The position numbers were made by a program, and so were the translations under genes. Source: Caulobacter sp. NIBR2454 (GTDB lineage: Bacteria > Pseudomonadota > Alphaproteobacteria > Caulobacterales > Caulobacteraceae). Taken from it: 27,756 nucleotides of DNA. The first letter of the stretch is position 1. Every line of letters begins with the position of its first letter. The notes under the pieces were generated by a model that was given only the letters and a program-made list of their open reading frames with translations, was not told the DNA's origin and ran no database searches. The DNA lies in contig NZ_CP114873.1 in NCBI RefSeq assembly GCF_027474405.1, positions 1-27,756 on the forward strand, given 5' to 3'. Positions 18,861-27,756 of the stretch are shown piece after piece.

Positions 18861-19253
18861 CTCACTGTCTCCCTTTCATCGCCGCAGGGCGATGGCCTCG
18901 GCCATCGGCCCTGCCGTCGTGGCGAACAGCCGGGGGCGAGGGGGGCAGCGGGAATCGGCCGGGGTGGTGCGGGCGCAGGCGCAGCCGAGCCACGGCCCGG
19001 CGGATCGTCGTTGCGGGGGAGAGGGGGCGGCGCGCCCCTTTCCCCTCCTAGACGGAGATCTTCGCCGGCGACGCCGGCGGCCTCATGCGGGCCTCAAGCC
19101 CGCCCGCGCGAGCGATCGTCACCGAATGGCCGAGACGCTGAAAGCGGCTCGGTGAGCCGCGCGAATAGAGCCCGGTCCCGAAAGGGACGCGTCCAAAAAT
19201 ACGTGACGCATTGTCCGTAGACGCAAACACCACAACCGAGCTTGCATGCGCCA
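18861..19253. other. Divergent intergenic region with hairpins and control motif (copy 2)
   Basis: No gene. It holds the leader hairpins of the SprT-like gene, the four-hairpin cluster (19063-19188) and the control motif GTGACGCATTGTC (19203-19215). Confidence 0.75.
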
Positions 19254-19490
19254 ATGCCGAAGTCACTGATTCCCCTTGGACAGGCTATTCGCAAACAACG
19301 CGAAGCTCTCGGCTTGTCTCAAGAGAAATTGGCAGAGAAATGTGGTTTCGATCGCACTTACATCAGCATGATTGAGCGCGGCACACGTAATCCATCCTTT
19401 CTCAATCTCCTGCGACTTGCTGATGGCCTCAGCACTTCGGTTTCCACTTTAACCGAGGTGTACAATAATGGCCCTGACCCCGATCGATGA
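19254..19490 (+). CDS. XRE-family C-protein-like regulator (copy 2)
   Basis: Second copy of the 78-residue HTH regulator. ATG 19254 is preferred over TTG 19242, and the gene overlaps the nuclease gene by 23 bases. Confidence 0.86.
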   Translation: MPKSLIPLGQAIRKQREALGLSQEKLAEKCGFDRTYISMIERGTRNPSFLNLLRLADGLSTSVSTLTEVYNNGPDPDR

Positions 19491-20445
19491 AGTCCATGCG
19501 CTCCAGATTCAGGCCGGAACGCTAGGGCGGAAGGCAGGGCATGCTTTCGAGGACTCCATTTGTGAGTACATAAACGCGCTCGCTTTTCCTCTGGTTGGTG
19601 ATCTTCCCGCCGAAGGCCATGTGTTTTCCGGCAACCCTGGGAGCCTCCTACTCCGTTATATCCTTAGATTTCTCGGCTACGACGACGTTCAATCTGTCAT
19701 CGCCCTGTCTACCGGCGCGCTCGCCACATCGGAGGACGGCCGTCACTGGCTCTCGATCAACGGCGCGGACGTTCGCCGATGCAAGAGCGATATTGTAATC
19801 ACTCTTAACCGGCTCGATGCGCCAAGCGTGACCGTCGGTGTATCAACAAAACAGTGCAACAATCCAAAGCCCACTAACGCCCAACTTTACTTCACGACGG
19901 CGCGGGGATTTACGAAACTTCTTCGTGACAACGGCGTGCCCGTTAGCGACCTAGCCCTAACGGCTCTCCGGCATTTTTGCGGAGATCCGGGATTTCGCCC
20001 TCTGGACGTGCCAGGCGCTACGGACGGACGGCTCACGGACCCCCGGCGATTTTTCTGGGAAGAAATGACCGCCGGCGCGCGCGAGGAGTGGGAGGCGATC
20101 TTCAGCGACCGCCAAGACGACGTCACACGCCTCTTGCTTCAAAAGGCTTATATCGATGACCCTTTTGTGCCGGATTTCCTCATTCACAAAACGCGCCTTG
20201 CGACCTCAGTAGACTCTACAGAGGTCGCCATTTACGACATCGGCGAACTCATCACGCTCTCCCGGCAGTACCAGGGCTATACGACGCGCCCATATTCAGT
20301 GCGGAAGGGTAGTTACCGTGACCCGATCGGCGTCACGCATCTTGCGCCGCGCTTCGGCGTTGTCCAGATGCAACGCGGCGGGCAGGAGCAACACCCGGAC
20401 CAGCTGCAATTTAATTTAGAAGCCGGCTACTTCTATAAAATCTAA
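19468..20445 (+). CDS. Type II restriction endonuclease, PD-(D/E)XK-like (copy 2)
   Basis: Second copy of the 325-residue nuclease, with E28, D108 and K128 of the presumed core unchanged. Confidence 0.78.
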   Translation: MALTPIDEVHALQIQAGTLGRKAGHAFEDSICEYINALAFPLVGDLPAEGHVFSGNPGSLLLRYILRFLGYDDVQSVIALSTGALATSEDGRHWLSINGADVRRCKSDIVITLNRLDAPSVTVGVSTKQCNNPKPTNAQLYFTTARGFTKLLRDNGVPVSDLALTALRHFCGDPGFRPLDVPGATDGRLTDPRRFFWEEMTAGAREEWEAIFSDRQDDVTRLLLQKAYIDDPFVPDFLIHKTRLATSVDSTEVAIYDIGELITLSRQYQGYTTRPYSVRKGSYRDPIGVTHLAPRFGVVQMQRGGQEQHPDQLQFNLEAGYFYKI

Positions 20446-21824
20446 AGTGCCTTGCTGATATGCTTCGCGATCGCATAAGCGAGGAGGGGAGGGACTGCGT
20501 TACCGATACCTGTTCTGATAGAACCTAAGCTGCCCGTGAACTTGTACGAGTCCGGAAACGACTGCAACCTTGCCGCTTCGCGCACGGTCAACGAGCGCGT
20601 CGCGATCGGATGGACGTTTCGGCAACCGGAGATCATTCCGAAAGTCGTCTGCACGGTAGCTCCAGGCTCGGCCCACACCTGGCGCTTATACGTCGTGTTG
20701 TAGCCAGACGGAGGGCGTTTAGAGGGATCATCGTTGTCGTGCGCGCTTTGGCCCTCTGGCACGTCCCAAAGCCAGTCAATGACATGCTGCGGGTGCGCCA
20801 CGGCCGCGTGCATCGGGTCGTTTGCGGTCTCCCCCGATTCCAGAAATGTGAGGTCAGAGCATGCGTCGGCAAACGTCCGACAAGGCGCGAAATTCGAAAA
20901 CAGGTCGCCGTCGCCAGCTTGTCCATGAGTTAGGTCGGGGAACGACGGCGAGGCACCGAGGTCACGACGAACGGCAATGAAGAACACGCGCTCGCGGTGC
21001 TGTGGCACGCCATAGTCTTTTGCGTTGGCGTCGAACAGTCCGACCAAATAGCCACGCTTCTCGAACTCTCTTTTGATCTCGTCTTTAACGTAGTGCCCTT
21101 CGGATGACTTCATGGAAGTTAGAAGCCTGACGTTCTCCAATACCGCGATTTTCGGTTTGTATACATCGACAAAGCGCAGGTAGTCGAGGAACAGCGTGTT
21201 ACGCGGATCGTTTACGTCCCGCTTTCCTGATAAGCTAAAGCCTTGACACGGCGGCCCCCCAATAATGAGGTCAACGTCTCCCGTAATGGAGTGCGCCGCT
21301 TTTATTTTGTCATCGCTCAGCTTGGTTATATCGGCCCCAAGTTCTTTCGCGTGTGGAAAATTCATACTGTAAATTCGCCGCAGGGCGGGGTCCAATTCGA
21401 GGAAACCCTTCACCGCGAAACCGGCCCATGCGAAGCCGAGACTGAGGCCGCCGCAGCCAGAGAACAAACTTATAGCGGTTCCGGCGAGGCTGGCACGCTC
21501 CGAAGAAAGGGAGGAAAGAAGCTCAAGGTAGAGCTTGTTCCCCAATGTCTGAGCGTAACGATCAACCCTCCTCGGGTCATGTACGACCGCTTTGTATTCG
21601 TGGCTCTGATATCTCTTCTTCCGGGCTATTGTGCCGCTCACAAGCCCCGCATTACCAAGGACAGATTGTAATTGGTTAAGCTGTCTCTTGTCTAACTCGA
21701 ACTTTCCGAGTTCGTATCCAGACAACGCATGCTGCGGTATACCGGTTATCTCGGCGAGCTTTGCCTGAGATAGACCGATCGTTTCTCGGGTATCACGAAG
21801 GGATGTTCCAGATTCGATTATCAT
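20442..21824 (-). CDS. DNA (cytosine-5)-methyltransferase with N-terminal HTH (copy 2)
   Basis: Second copy of the 460-residue enzyme, with the PPCQGFS, ENV and QHRER motifs and the 4-base tail overlap with the nuclease gene. Confidence 0.96.
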   Translation of the reverse strand: MIIESGTSLRDTRETIGLSQAKLAEITGIPQHALSGYELGKFELDKRQLNQLQSVLGNAGLVSGTIARKKRYQSHEYKAVVHDPRRVDRYAQTLGNKLYLELLSSLSSERASLAGTAISLFSGCGGLSLGFAWAGFAVKGFLELDPALRRIYSMNFPHAKELGADITKLSDDKIKAAHSITGDVDLIIGGPPCQGFSLSGKRDVNDPRNTLFLDYLRFVDVYKPKIAVLENVRLLTSMKSSEGHYVKDEIKREFEKRGYLVGLFDANAKDYGVPQHRERVFFIAVRRDLGASPSFPDLTHGQAGDGDLFSNFAPCRTFADACSDLTFLESGETANDPMHAAVAHPQHVIDWLWDVPEGQSAHDNDDPSKRPPSGYNTTYKRQVWAEPGATVQTTFGMISGCRNVHPIATRSLTVREAARLQSFPDSYKFTGSLGSIRTGIGNAVPPLLAYAIAKHISKAL

Positions 21825-21859
21825 GTGACGTATTGTCTACAATTAAGATTGAAAGTCAA
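21825..21859 (-). promoter_or_regulatory. Methyltransferase promoter and operator (copy 2)
   Basis: TTGACT (21854-21859) and GACAAT (21832-21837), with the control motif at 21825-21837 touching the start codon. Confidence 0.62.
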
Positions 21860-21899
21860 GGCGGGAGGGGCAGGGCGCACCTGGCCGCGATTGGGCGCC

Positions 21900-22493
21900 T
21901 CACTCATGGGGCGCCCCACTCAGCCGGTGTGCGGCCACCACTCGCTTCACCGTTGCCTTTGAGACATTGAACAGTCCGGCCGCGTGTGCCGGCGTCCCTC
22001 GGCCGTCCTCGATCATACGGACGATCTCGGCCTTCTGTGACGGCTTCAGCTTCGGCTTCCGCCCAAGATGCCGGCCAGCGCGCCGGGCGGTCTCTAGGCC
22101 CTGCATGGTGCGCTCCCGGATCATCGCGCGCTCGAACTCGGCGAACGCACCAATCATGTGCATCATGAGCCGGCCAGCGGCCGTCGTCGTGTCGATCGCC
22201 TCGGTGATCGATCGAAAGCCGGCGCCGGCGGCCTCAACCTTGGCGAGGGTGAGGAGGAGATCCGATAGCGAACGGGACAGGCGATCGAGCTTCCAAACGA
22301 TCAGGACGTCCCCTGGCTCTAGACGCGCGAGAAGCTCCTTTAGCTGCGGGCGCGCGGCGTCTGCGCCAGACGCTTCCTCGTCATAGACCTTTTCGCACCC
22401 AGCCTCGGACAGAGTCCGGAGCTGCGCGGCGAGGTCCTGGTGATCGCCGCGCGAGATGCGCGCATAGCCAATTAGCATCTGGACATTCTGCAC
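21900..22493 (-). CDS. Serine recombinase (copy 2)
   Basis: Second copy of the 197-residue resolvase-type enzyme with nucleophile S14. Two copies in direct orientation are what a resolvase would normally remove. Confidence 0.93.
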   Translation of the reverse strand: MQNVQMLIGYARISRGDHQDLAAQLRTLSEAGCEKVYDEEASGADAARPQLKELLARLEPGDVLIVWKLDRLSRSLSDLLLTLAKVEAAGAGFRSITEAIDTTTAAGRLMMHMIGAFAEFERAMIRERTMQGLETARRAGRHLGRKPKLKPSQKAEIVRMIEDGRGTPAHAAGLFNVSKATVKRVVAAHRLSGAPHE

Positions 22494-22495
22494 CC

Positions 22496-22600
22496 CGTTT
22501 TTGATTCGCGTAAGAGTCTGAATTTGCTAGGGCAGGGAATGGGGCTCAAAACCGAACGGTTTTGAGCCTGTGGGCGGTGCCTGGAGCGTTCCTGAAAACC
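22496..22600. other. Candidate res-like site (copy 2)
   Basis: Second perfect palindrome (22543-22568) in the same orientation as the first, so recombination between the two would release two monomers. Confidence 0.55.
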
Positions 22601-22764
22601 CTCGTTTGCTAGCTGCCCGGAGCCTAAGGGGTTGGGGCTACCGGGTGCGAAAAAGGGGGTTACGCACCGTCGCGATAAAAATGGCATAAAACTCCTATAA
22701 CATGGGTTGCGCGTTCGCTATCTATGGCCTATCTATCCCTTGCGTTCAGCAAAGGAGGCGCAAA

Positions 22765-23286
22765 ATGTCAGATAAAGCTTTGGTAGTGCTCACCGGTAAG
22801 AGCAAGGACCGCCTGTTCCGGGAGGGCGGCACGTCCGACTGGGCGCTTCGCCCAGCCGTAGTGCGTAATTTCAAGTACGTGGTGTGTGTGCGCCACGCCA
22901 ATCCGCCCTATGATCCGGGACCGGGCGCACGTCCAGAACCTCACGGGGCCGCGTTCCTCGTGGGCAAGATCGAGGACGTGAAGTTCACCTACCGCGAAAA
23001 TGACCGGGACCGTTTTCTCGTTACGTTTTCTGAAGTCGCCGAGGTTTTAGTGCCCGGCTTCTGGGACGGCTCCCGAAACCCGGTACGCTACATGGACGTG
23101 AGCGAGATCAAGGAACGCGGCATCGACTTGGATGCGCTCGACTTCAAGCCTTTCATGCCCCCTGAAGTGGACGGCGAGGAAGGTGATGAAGGTGTAACCC
23201 CCCTGTCGATCGCAGCCGCCAAGCTAGGGCTGGCGGCCATGTTCGGGGTGTCGCCGGATGCGATAGAGATCATCATCAAGGGCTGA
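22765..23286 (+). CDS. Uncharacterised conserved mobile-element protein, 173 aa (copy 2)
   Basis: Second copy, with the strong AAAGGAGG Shine-Dalgarno at 22751-22758. Confidence 0.85.
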   Translation: MSDKALVVLTGKSKDRLFREGGTSDWALRPAVVRNFKYVVCVRHANPPYDPGPGARPEPHGAAFLVGKIEDVKFTYRENDRDRFLVTFSEVAEVLVPGFWDGSRNPVRYMDVSEIKERGIDLDALDFKPFMPPEVDGEEGDEGVTPLSIAAAKLGLAAMFGVSPDAIEIIIKG

Positions 23287-23313
23287 TCTATCTACAAACT
23301 ATCGCTCGTTTTG

Positions 23314-23341
23314 GGCCGCGCTGGGTGCACACAGCGCGGCC
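23314..23341 (+). terminator. Terminator-like hairpin (copy 2)
   Basis: The 10-bp stem and 8-base loop after the second 173-aa gene. Confidence 0.6.
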
Positions 23342-23392
23342 TAATCGTGTTTGAGGAATTGAAAACAAACGCCCAGGGATCGGCTATCAGGA

Positions 23393-24091
23393 CTAGCGGC
23401 TGATCTCTGCTGACGCAGCCTTGACCGTGACGTTGCACCGCTGCGCTTTCCCCGTCCGGGTCGCCGCCCGCCAACAATCCTCCAGCGCGGGCCGGTTCTC
23501 ACGCTCCAGCTTCGCGCCCTCGGCGACCTGCGCCCAACCCTGCGGGTTGTCGCTCTGCATCAGCCGCGCGCCGGCATCCCAACGATCGAGGTTAAGCGTC
23601 GCGGCGGCCATCTTCTCCGGCACGCTCCAGCCGGCGGGGAGCGCGCGCGCGATCGGCCCGGAGAAACACACCCACACGATGACGCCGGCGACGGCGCCCA
23701 CCGCAGTCATGATCGCGACCTGGCGGACCTGCTCGCGCCCGGTGCGCTGCCGCTCGGCCAGGCGCTCCAGGGCCGTGCCGGCGGCGTCCACCCGCTGCAC
23801 GGCGTTGGCCAGCTCCCGCCGGCCCTGTTGCTGGGCCGCGTCCGCCGCCTGGCGCACCTGGGAGGCGAGGTCCTGGGGCGTCAACCGAAGGGCAGGGTGC
23901 GCCTCGATCGCCGCGAGGCTTTGGGCGATAGCCGCGAGGGTGGGGGAGTAATCTGGCGCCGTGGTCGGCAGACCCTCCAGCACCGCGCGGAGCTGACCGA
24001 CCTCGGCCCTAAGCGCCTCGAACGCCTCGGCCGCCGCATCCTGGGGCTCGACCCCGTGGGTCTCGGCCCCGAGGGCCTCGTCCTCCGCCAT
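23393..24091 (-). CDS. Single-pass membrane protein coupled to relaxase, DUF6118-like (copy 2)
   Basis: Second copy of the 232-residue protein; its AGGAGG (24096-24101) overlaps the second relaxase stop codon. Confidence 0.8.
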   Translation of the reverse strand: MAEDEALGAETHGVEPQDAAAEAFEALRAEVGQLRAVLEGLPTTAPDYSPTLAAIAQSLAAIEAHPALRLTPQDLASQVRQAADAAQQQGRRELANAVQRVDAAGTALERLAERQRTGREQVRQVAIMTAVGAVAGVIVWVCFSGPIARALPAGWSVPEKMAAATLNLDRWDAGARLMQSDNPQGWAQVAEGAKLERENRPALEDCWRAATRTGKAQRCNVTVKAASAEISR

Positions 24092-24099
24092 CGTTCCTC

Positions 24100-27024
24100 C
24101 TACCGGCCAAGACCCCGGCCCAAGCTAAGCGAACGCGTGAGGTCCTGCACCAGGTTGCGGCCCGGCATGGCGCCGGGCGACAGGCCCAGCTCGCGACGGC
24201 GGCCAGCCAAGACCGATTCCACCTGCGGATCGCGGGCGAGGCCGCCGGCGAGACCCTTCATCCGGGCTTCGACCTTCCGGCGGGCGTCGACGTTCTGCCA
24301 TCCCGACAACTCGGCGTGCTGGGCCTTCAACCGCGTCCAGCTTTCCACGAAACGCTCTGCCCGGAGCTGAGGATCTCGCCGCACCTGGCTCTCACGCGCC
24401 AACGCGCCGCCGATCGCCTCCATCCCGCCCGGTTGATCGACGCGGCCGGCAAGCCCACGCTGGCGCGACAGGGCGGAACGGAGATCCTGCGCGGCCTCTG
24501 GACTCACGGCCGAAAGCGCCTTCTCAGCCCGTTTAAACGCAATGTCCTGGTGCGGCAGGACCGGCAGGCCGCCCTGCCGCATCCGTTCCATGTCGGCAAA
24601 GGCCCGCGCATAGCCGCGCACGCCCTCGGTCAGCTCCTGGCGCTGCAGGGGCGCTGCAGGGGCGGGGGAGGGCGCGCGATCCCCCACGGCCCGGTCGGCC
24701 GCCGGCTTCGGCTTGAACCCCGCGAACCGCGATGGCGCCCGCTCGGCTGGCTTCGCCATTTCCGGCGAGATACGGATCTCCGACCTGGTGATGCCCCGCC
24801 GCTCGGCGAAGGCCTCGGCCACGCGTGGCTCGCCATAGTCCAGGGTCGTATCCTTCGCCCGTTCGCGGTCAAGGGTGCGGGTGAGCTGGTCGCGGTCCTT
24901 GAAGTCGTCGGCGCCGTAGTGGACGGCCAGCGTCTCGCGGTGGCGGCTCATCCCGACATAGGCGGCGTGACGGTCCAGGCCGTCGCTGGCCAGCAGGTGG
25001 CCATGGTCCACGGTGACGCCCTGGCTCTTGTGGATGGTGGACGCATAGCCGTGGTCGATCTGGGCGTAATCCTTGAGGTCGAACCGGACCTCGCGCCGAT
25101 CGGCGCCATCAAGGCGCACGGCGAGGCTGGCGGCGTCGATCTTTTCGACGGTCCCTAGCGAACCGTTCTTCACCCCAATGGACCGCTCGTTGCGCAGGAA
25201 CATCACGCGGTCGCCTGGGGCGAACGCCCGCTCGCCGCGCTCGGTCTGCACCACCTGGTCGGCGCCGAGCGCGCCGGCGTCGCGCATCCGCGCCCGGGCG
25301 AGCTGGTTCAGCTCCGCCACGTCGGCGCGCGTGTGGGCCAGCATGACCTGGCTGGCTTCCGGCCGGGCCTGGCGCACGGAATCCCAGCCGTCCACGAGGG
25401 CGCTGCGGGCGGCTTCGCGGGTCTCGTGGCCCCTGACCATGCCGGCGGCCTCGTAGCGGTCCAGGGCGGTGCCGGTGCGGCCCGTGGCCAGCTCCCGCGT
25501 CGCCTCACGCTGCCAGTCCTCGCGCTGGCGCCGGATTTCGGTGATCTCGGCCGCGCCATGCCGCTCGGTGAGCGCCCGGAACGCGGCGCCGGCCTCGATC
25601 GCCTGGAGCTGCCCGGCGTCGCCGACAAGGACCACCTTGGCGCCGGCGAGGTCGGCCGCCGATAGCACCCGCTCCATTTGACGCGACCCGATCATGCCGG
25701 CCTCGTCGATCACCAGCACGTCGCGCGCGGTGAGCACGTCCCTCCCCTGCGCCCAGCCGTGCTCGAGACTGGCGATCGTCCGCGAGCCGATGCCCGAACC
25801 CGCCTCGAGGCTTTCCGCCGCGATCCCTGACAAGGCCGCACCGCGGACCTGGTAGCCGGACGCCTCCCACGCCTCGCGGGCGACGCCCAGCATGGCGCTC
25901 TTGCCCGTGCCGGCGTAGCCCACGACGAGGGCCAGATCCTCGCGCCCGGTGATGTGGTCCAGGGCGTCGCGCTGCGAGCCCGCCAGCGCCAGGCCGCGCC
26001 CCTCGCTGGCGGCCAAGGCCAGCTCACGCGACGCCGGCGAGACCCGGTGTTGTCCCCTCCCCGCGATCTGCTCGGCCGACCGCTCCAGCCGTTGCTCGGT
26101 CGCCAGCATTTCGCGGGTGCTGAACCGCTCGCGACCGGCACCGTCCTTGCCGAGCGCGACCAGCTCGGGCGAGGTTTTCACCGCGCTCATGGCCTGGGCG
26201 AACTGATCGGCGTCGTCGGTGTGCCGGTGAACGAAGCGCGCCAGGTCGTGATCCGTGAACGTGCTCTGCTGCCGGGTGATGGCGTCCAGCGCCACAGTCG
26301 GCTCGGCGATGATCTTCTCGCCGTTGCGCCGGGCGATCTCCCGGTGATCGACCGCCCGCTCGGCGTCCTCGCCCCGGTCCAGGCGCCGCGCGCCGGCCGG
26401 GCCGATCTTGTGCTGCGGCTCCAGGTCGATCCCCTGCGCCTCCAGCGTCCGGTGATCGACCCGCGCATCGATGTCGAGTTCGGCCAGGCGGGTGTTCACA
26501 TGCTCCGCCCACGCCTCGCGCCAGTCGGTCAGAAGCTCGGTGCTATTCCACTCGCGGACCTTCTTCCCAAACCCCTCGGGGCCGGCTTCGCGCATCGAAA
26601 GCATGACGTGGGCGTGCGGCTTCGCCAGACCGTCCGGCCCGATGTCCCAATGCACATTGAGATCGGCGACCATCCCGCGATCGACAAACTCCTGCTGCAC
26701 GAAGTCCCGCGCCAGCTCGACGCCCTGCGCCTGGCTCATCTCTCGTGGTATCGAGAACTCGATCTCGCGGGCGAGCTGCGCGTCCTTGCGGACCTCGCCG
26801 GCCTCTACCTCGTTCCACAGCGCCTCGCGATCCTGCCAGCGCTCGGGCGAGCCTTCCGGCGCCATGACTTCGGAGTGAACGACGCCGGTCTTGTCCGTGA
26901 AATTGTGCGACCGGCCCAGTCGCTCGTCGTGCAGCTCGGAGGCCGAACGGTAGGCGGCCGACGCCACGGCGCTGGAGCCGTTGGCGCGAGAGATCACCTT
27001 AGCGCTGAAATGGTAGATGGCCAC
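24100..27024 (-). CDS. traA: TraA-type relaxase-helicase, MOBQ family (copy 2)
   Basis: Second copy of the 974-residue relaxase, GTG start, with Y25 and the helicase motifs intact. Confidence 0.97.
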   Translation of the reverse strand: MAIYHFSAKVISRANGSSAVASAAYRSASELHDERLGRSHNFTDKTGVVHSEVMAPEGSPERWQDREALWNEVEAGEVRKDAQLAREIEFSIPREMSQAQGVELARDFVQQEFVDRGMVADLNVHWDIGPDGLAKPHAHVMLSMREAGPEGFGKKVREWNSTELLTDWREAWAEHVNTRLAELDIDARVDHRTLEAQGIDLEPQHKIGPAGARRLDRGEDAERAVDHREIARRNGEKIIAEPTVALDAITRQQSTFTDHDLARFVHRHTDDADQFAQAMSAVKTSPELVALGKDGAGRERFSTREMLATEQRLERSAEQIAGRGQHRVSPASRELALAASEGRGLALAGSQRDALDHITGREDLALVVGYAGTGKSAMLGVAREAWEASGYQVRGAALSGIAAESLEAGSGIGSRTIASLEHGWAQGRDVLTARDVLVIDEAGMIGSRQMERVLSAADLAGAKVVLVGDAGQLQAIEAGAAFRALTERHGAAEITEIRRQREDWQREATRELATGRTGTALDRYEAAGMVRGHETREAARSALVDGWDSVRQARPEASQVMLAHTRADVAELNQLARARMRDAGALGADQVVQTERGERAFAPGDRVMFLRNERSIGVKNGSLGTVEKIDAASLAVRLDGADRREVRFDLKDYAQIDHGYASTIHKSQGVTVDHGHLLASDGLDRHAAYVGMSRHRETLAVHYGADDFKDRDQLTRTLDRERAKDTTLDYGEPRVAEAFAERRGITRSEIRISPEMAKPAERAPSRFAGFKPKPAADRAVGDRAPSPAPAAPLQRQELTEGVRGYARAFADMERMRQGGLPVLPHQDIAFKRAEKALSAVSPEAAQDLRSALSRQRGLAGRVDQPGGMEAIGGALARESQVRRDPQLRAERFVESWTRLKAQHAELSGWQNVDARRKVEARMKGLAGGLARDPQVESVLAGRRRELGLSPGAMPGRNLVQDLTRSLSLGRGLGR

Positions 27025-27062
27025 GCCGCACCATCGCTCGGAAGCCGCCTCGTTTCAAGCGC

Positions 27063-27091
27063 ACGTCGGCACGACGTATAAGCGCGCACTC
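27063..27091 (+). other. oriT: Origin of transfer (copy 2)
   Basis: Second inverted repeat and nic-like sequence; the predicted nick is between 27086 and 27087 on the plus strand. Confidence 0.82.
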
Positions 27092-27183
27092 AAAACCTTA
27101 CGGCCTTTCGTGATGGACTCCGGGGGTCGGCCGTGATTCACTTAGTTGGGCGGGGTCAACAGTCAGTCGCCAAGGAACCAACC

Positions 27184-27504
27184 ATGCGCAAACCCCGCGA
27201 TATCGACAGCGAGCTGAAGGCTCTTGCGGACAAAGCGAAGGGCCTGAAAGCGAAACGGGTGTTGCAGCTTGGGGAGTTGGTCACGGTCACCGGAGCCGAT
27301 GCGCTCGATCTGGAGACGTTGGCCGGGGCGCTCCTGGCGGCTGTCAACGGCGCGAAGTCAGCCGAGCAAAAGGAGGCGTGGCGCTCCGAGGGCGCGGCCT
27401 ACTTTCAACGACGGGGACGCAAGGGGCGCTCGGGCGTTGAAGCTCCGAAGTCAGGCGACGGCGGCGGCGCTGGGTCGAATGGCGACGGCGATCCGCCGCG
27501 CTGA
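27184..27504 (+). CDS. traC: TraC-family relaxosome accessory protein (copy 2)
   Basis: Second copy of the 106-residue protein, starting at the ATG with AAGGA 7 bases upstream. Confidence 0.85.
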   Translation: MRKPRDIDSELKALADKAKGLKAKRVLQLGELVTVTGADALDLETLAGALLAAVNGAKSAEQKEAWRSEGAAYFQRRGRKGRSGVEAPKSGDGGGAGSNGDGDPPR

Positions 27505-27756
27505 ATCCAACCGCGCCCGCACCGATACGAGAGCCTGGGTCATGCAACGCCGCGAACGCACCCGCCACCTGATCGAACTCGGCGGCCTCGTCCAAAAGGC
27601 CGGCCTGGTGGACCTCACCGACGACGATCGCGCCACCATCCTCGGCGGACTTCTTGGGCTCGCCGACATGCTCCAGGGAGAAGGCGGCGCGGCGCTCGGG
27701 GAGACGTTCCGCCGACGCGGCCTCCGCGCGTTTGAGGCCGACGCGATGGCCGCCGA
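27479..27756 (+). CDS. traD: TraD-family conjugal transfer protein (copy 2, cut by the window end)
   Basis: The frame lacks only its stop codon at the window edge: 92 codons and the first two bases of codon 93 are present. Reading on into bases 1-4 (ATGA) gives the final Glu and the TGA stop exactly as at 13879-13882, so the truncation is an artefact of linearising a circle. Confidence 0.86.
   Translation, partial: MATAIRRAESNRARTDTRAWVMQRRERTRHLIELGGLVQKAGLVDLTDDDRATILGGLLGLADMLQGEGGAALGETFRRRGLRAFEADAMAA

Larger units (their letters stand above)
13879..27756. repeat. Plasmid unit, copy 2 of 2 (tandem direct repeat)
   Basis: This second copy starts at the traG ATG at 13879. Its last bases at 27756 run straight into base 1: the traD reading frame is completed only by adding ATGA from positions 1-4. 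That shows the unit is circular. Whether the dimer exists in the cell or is an assembly or export product cannot be read from the sequence. Confidence 0.97.

Overview
The window is 27,756 bases long and consists of two head-to-tail copies of one 13,878-base unit (1-13878 and 13879-27756). Every coding frame I compared recurs at an offset of 13,878 with the same protein sequence, and the last gene of copy 2 (traD) is completed by bases 1-4 of the window. The unit is therefore a complete circular plasmid, seen either as a true dimer or as a circular contig written out twice. High GC, an Agrobacterium/rhizobial (Ti-type) DNA-processing module (TraA, TraC, TraD, TraG) and other alphaproteobacterial plasmid families point to an alphaproteobacterial host (Sphingomonadales, Caulobacterales or Rhizobiales). 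I cannot name a species.

Layout of one unit, using copy 1 coordinates. (i) 1-1593: traG coupling protein, the end of the traC-traD-traG operon that starts at 13306 and runs through the unit junction. (ii) 1594-3366: replication module, with an iteron origin (22-bp-spaced iterons, a DnaA box, an AT-rich unwinding region) and a Rep_3-type initiator. It is bracketed on both sides by the same pair of motifs: a 26-bp inverted-arm Rep element and an array of 8-bp GTATA repeats. (iii) 3359-4982, minus strand: an SprT-like metalloprotease gene, then a parA/ribbon-helix-helix partition operon whose 8-bp repeats lie at the promoter, inside the 3' end of parA and after the operon. (iv) 4983-7981: a type II restriction-modification island, visibly lower in GC. 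It holds a C-protein-like regulator overlapping a PD-(D/E)XK-like nuclease, convergent with a C5 cytosine methyltransferase carrying its own N-terminal HTH. The regulator and methyltransferase control regions share a 13-bp motif. (v) 8022-8886: a serine resolvase with a 26-bp palindrome (12-bp arms, AA centre) just upstream, probably a dimer-resolution site. (vi) 8887-9463: an uncharacterised 173-aa protein and a terminator-like hairpin. (vii) 9515-13146, minus strand: a 974-aa relaxase-helicase (TraA/MOBQ) followed by a translationally coupled single-pass membrane protein. (viii) 13147-13305: the oriT, with an inverted repeat followed by a nic sequence resembling RSF1010 and Ti plasmids, between the divergent traA and traCDG operons.

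Together the genes replicate, partition, resolve and stabilise the plasmid (iterons/RepA, ParA/RHH, resolvase, restriction-modification addiction) and process it for transfer (relaxase, TraC, TraD, TraG). There are no mating-pair-formation (VirB/Trb) genes, so the plasmid looks mobilizable with its own coupling protein rather than self-transmissible. The points that most deserve attention are the exact dimer, the distributed 8-bp partition repeats, the mirror-image bracketing of the replicon, the predicted oriT and res-like sites, and the dual-HTH control of the restriction-modification system.
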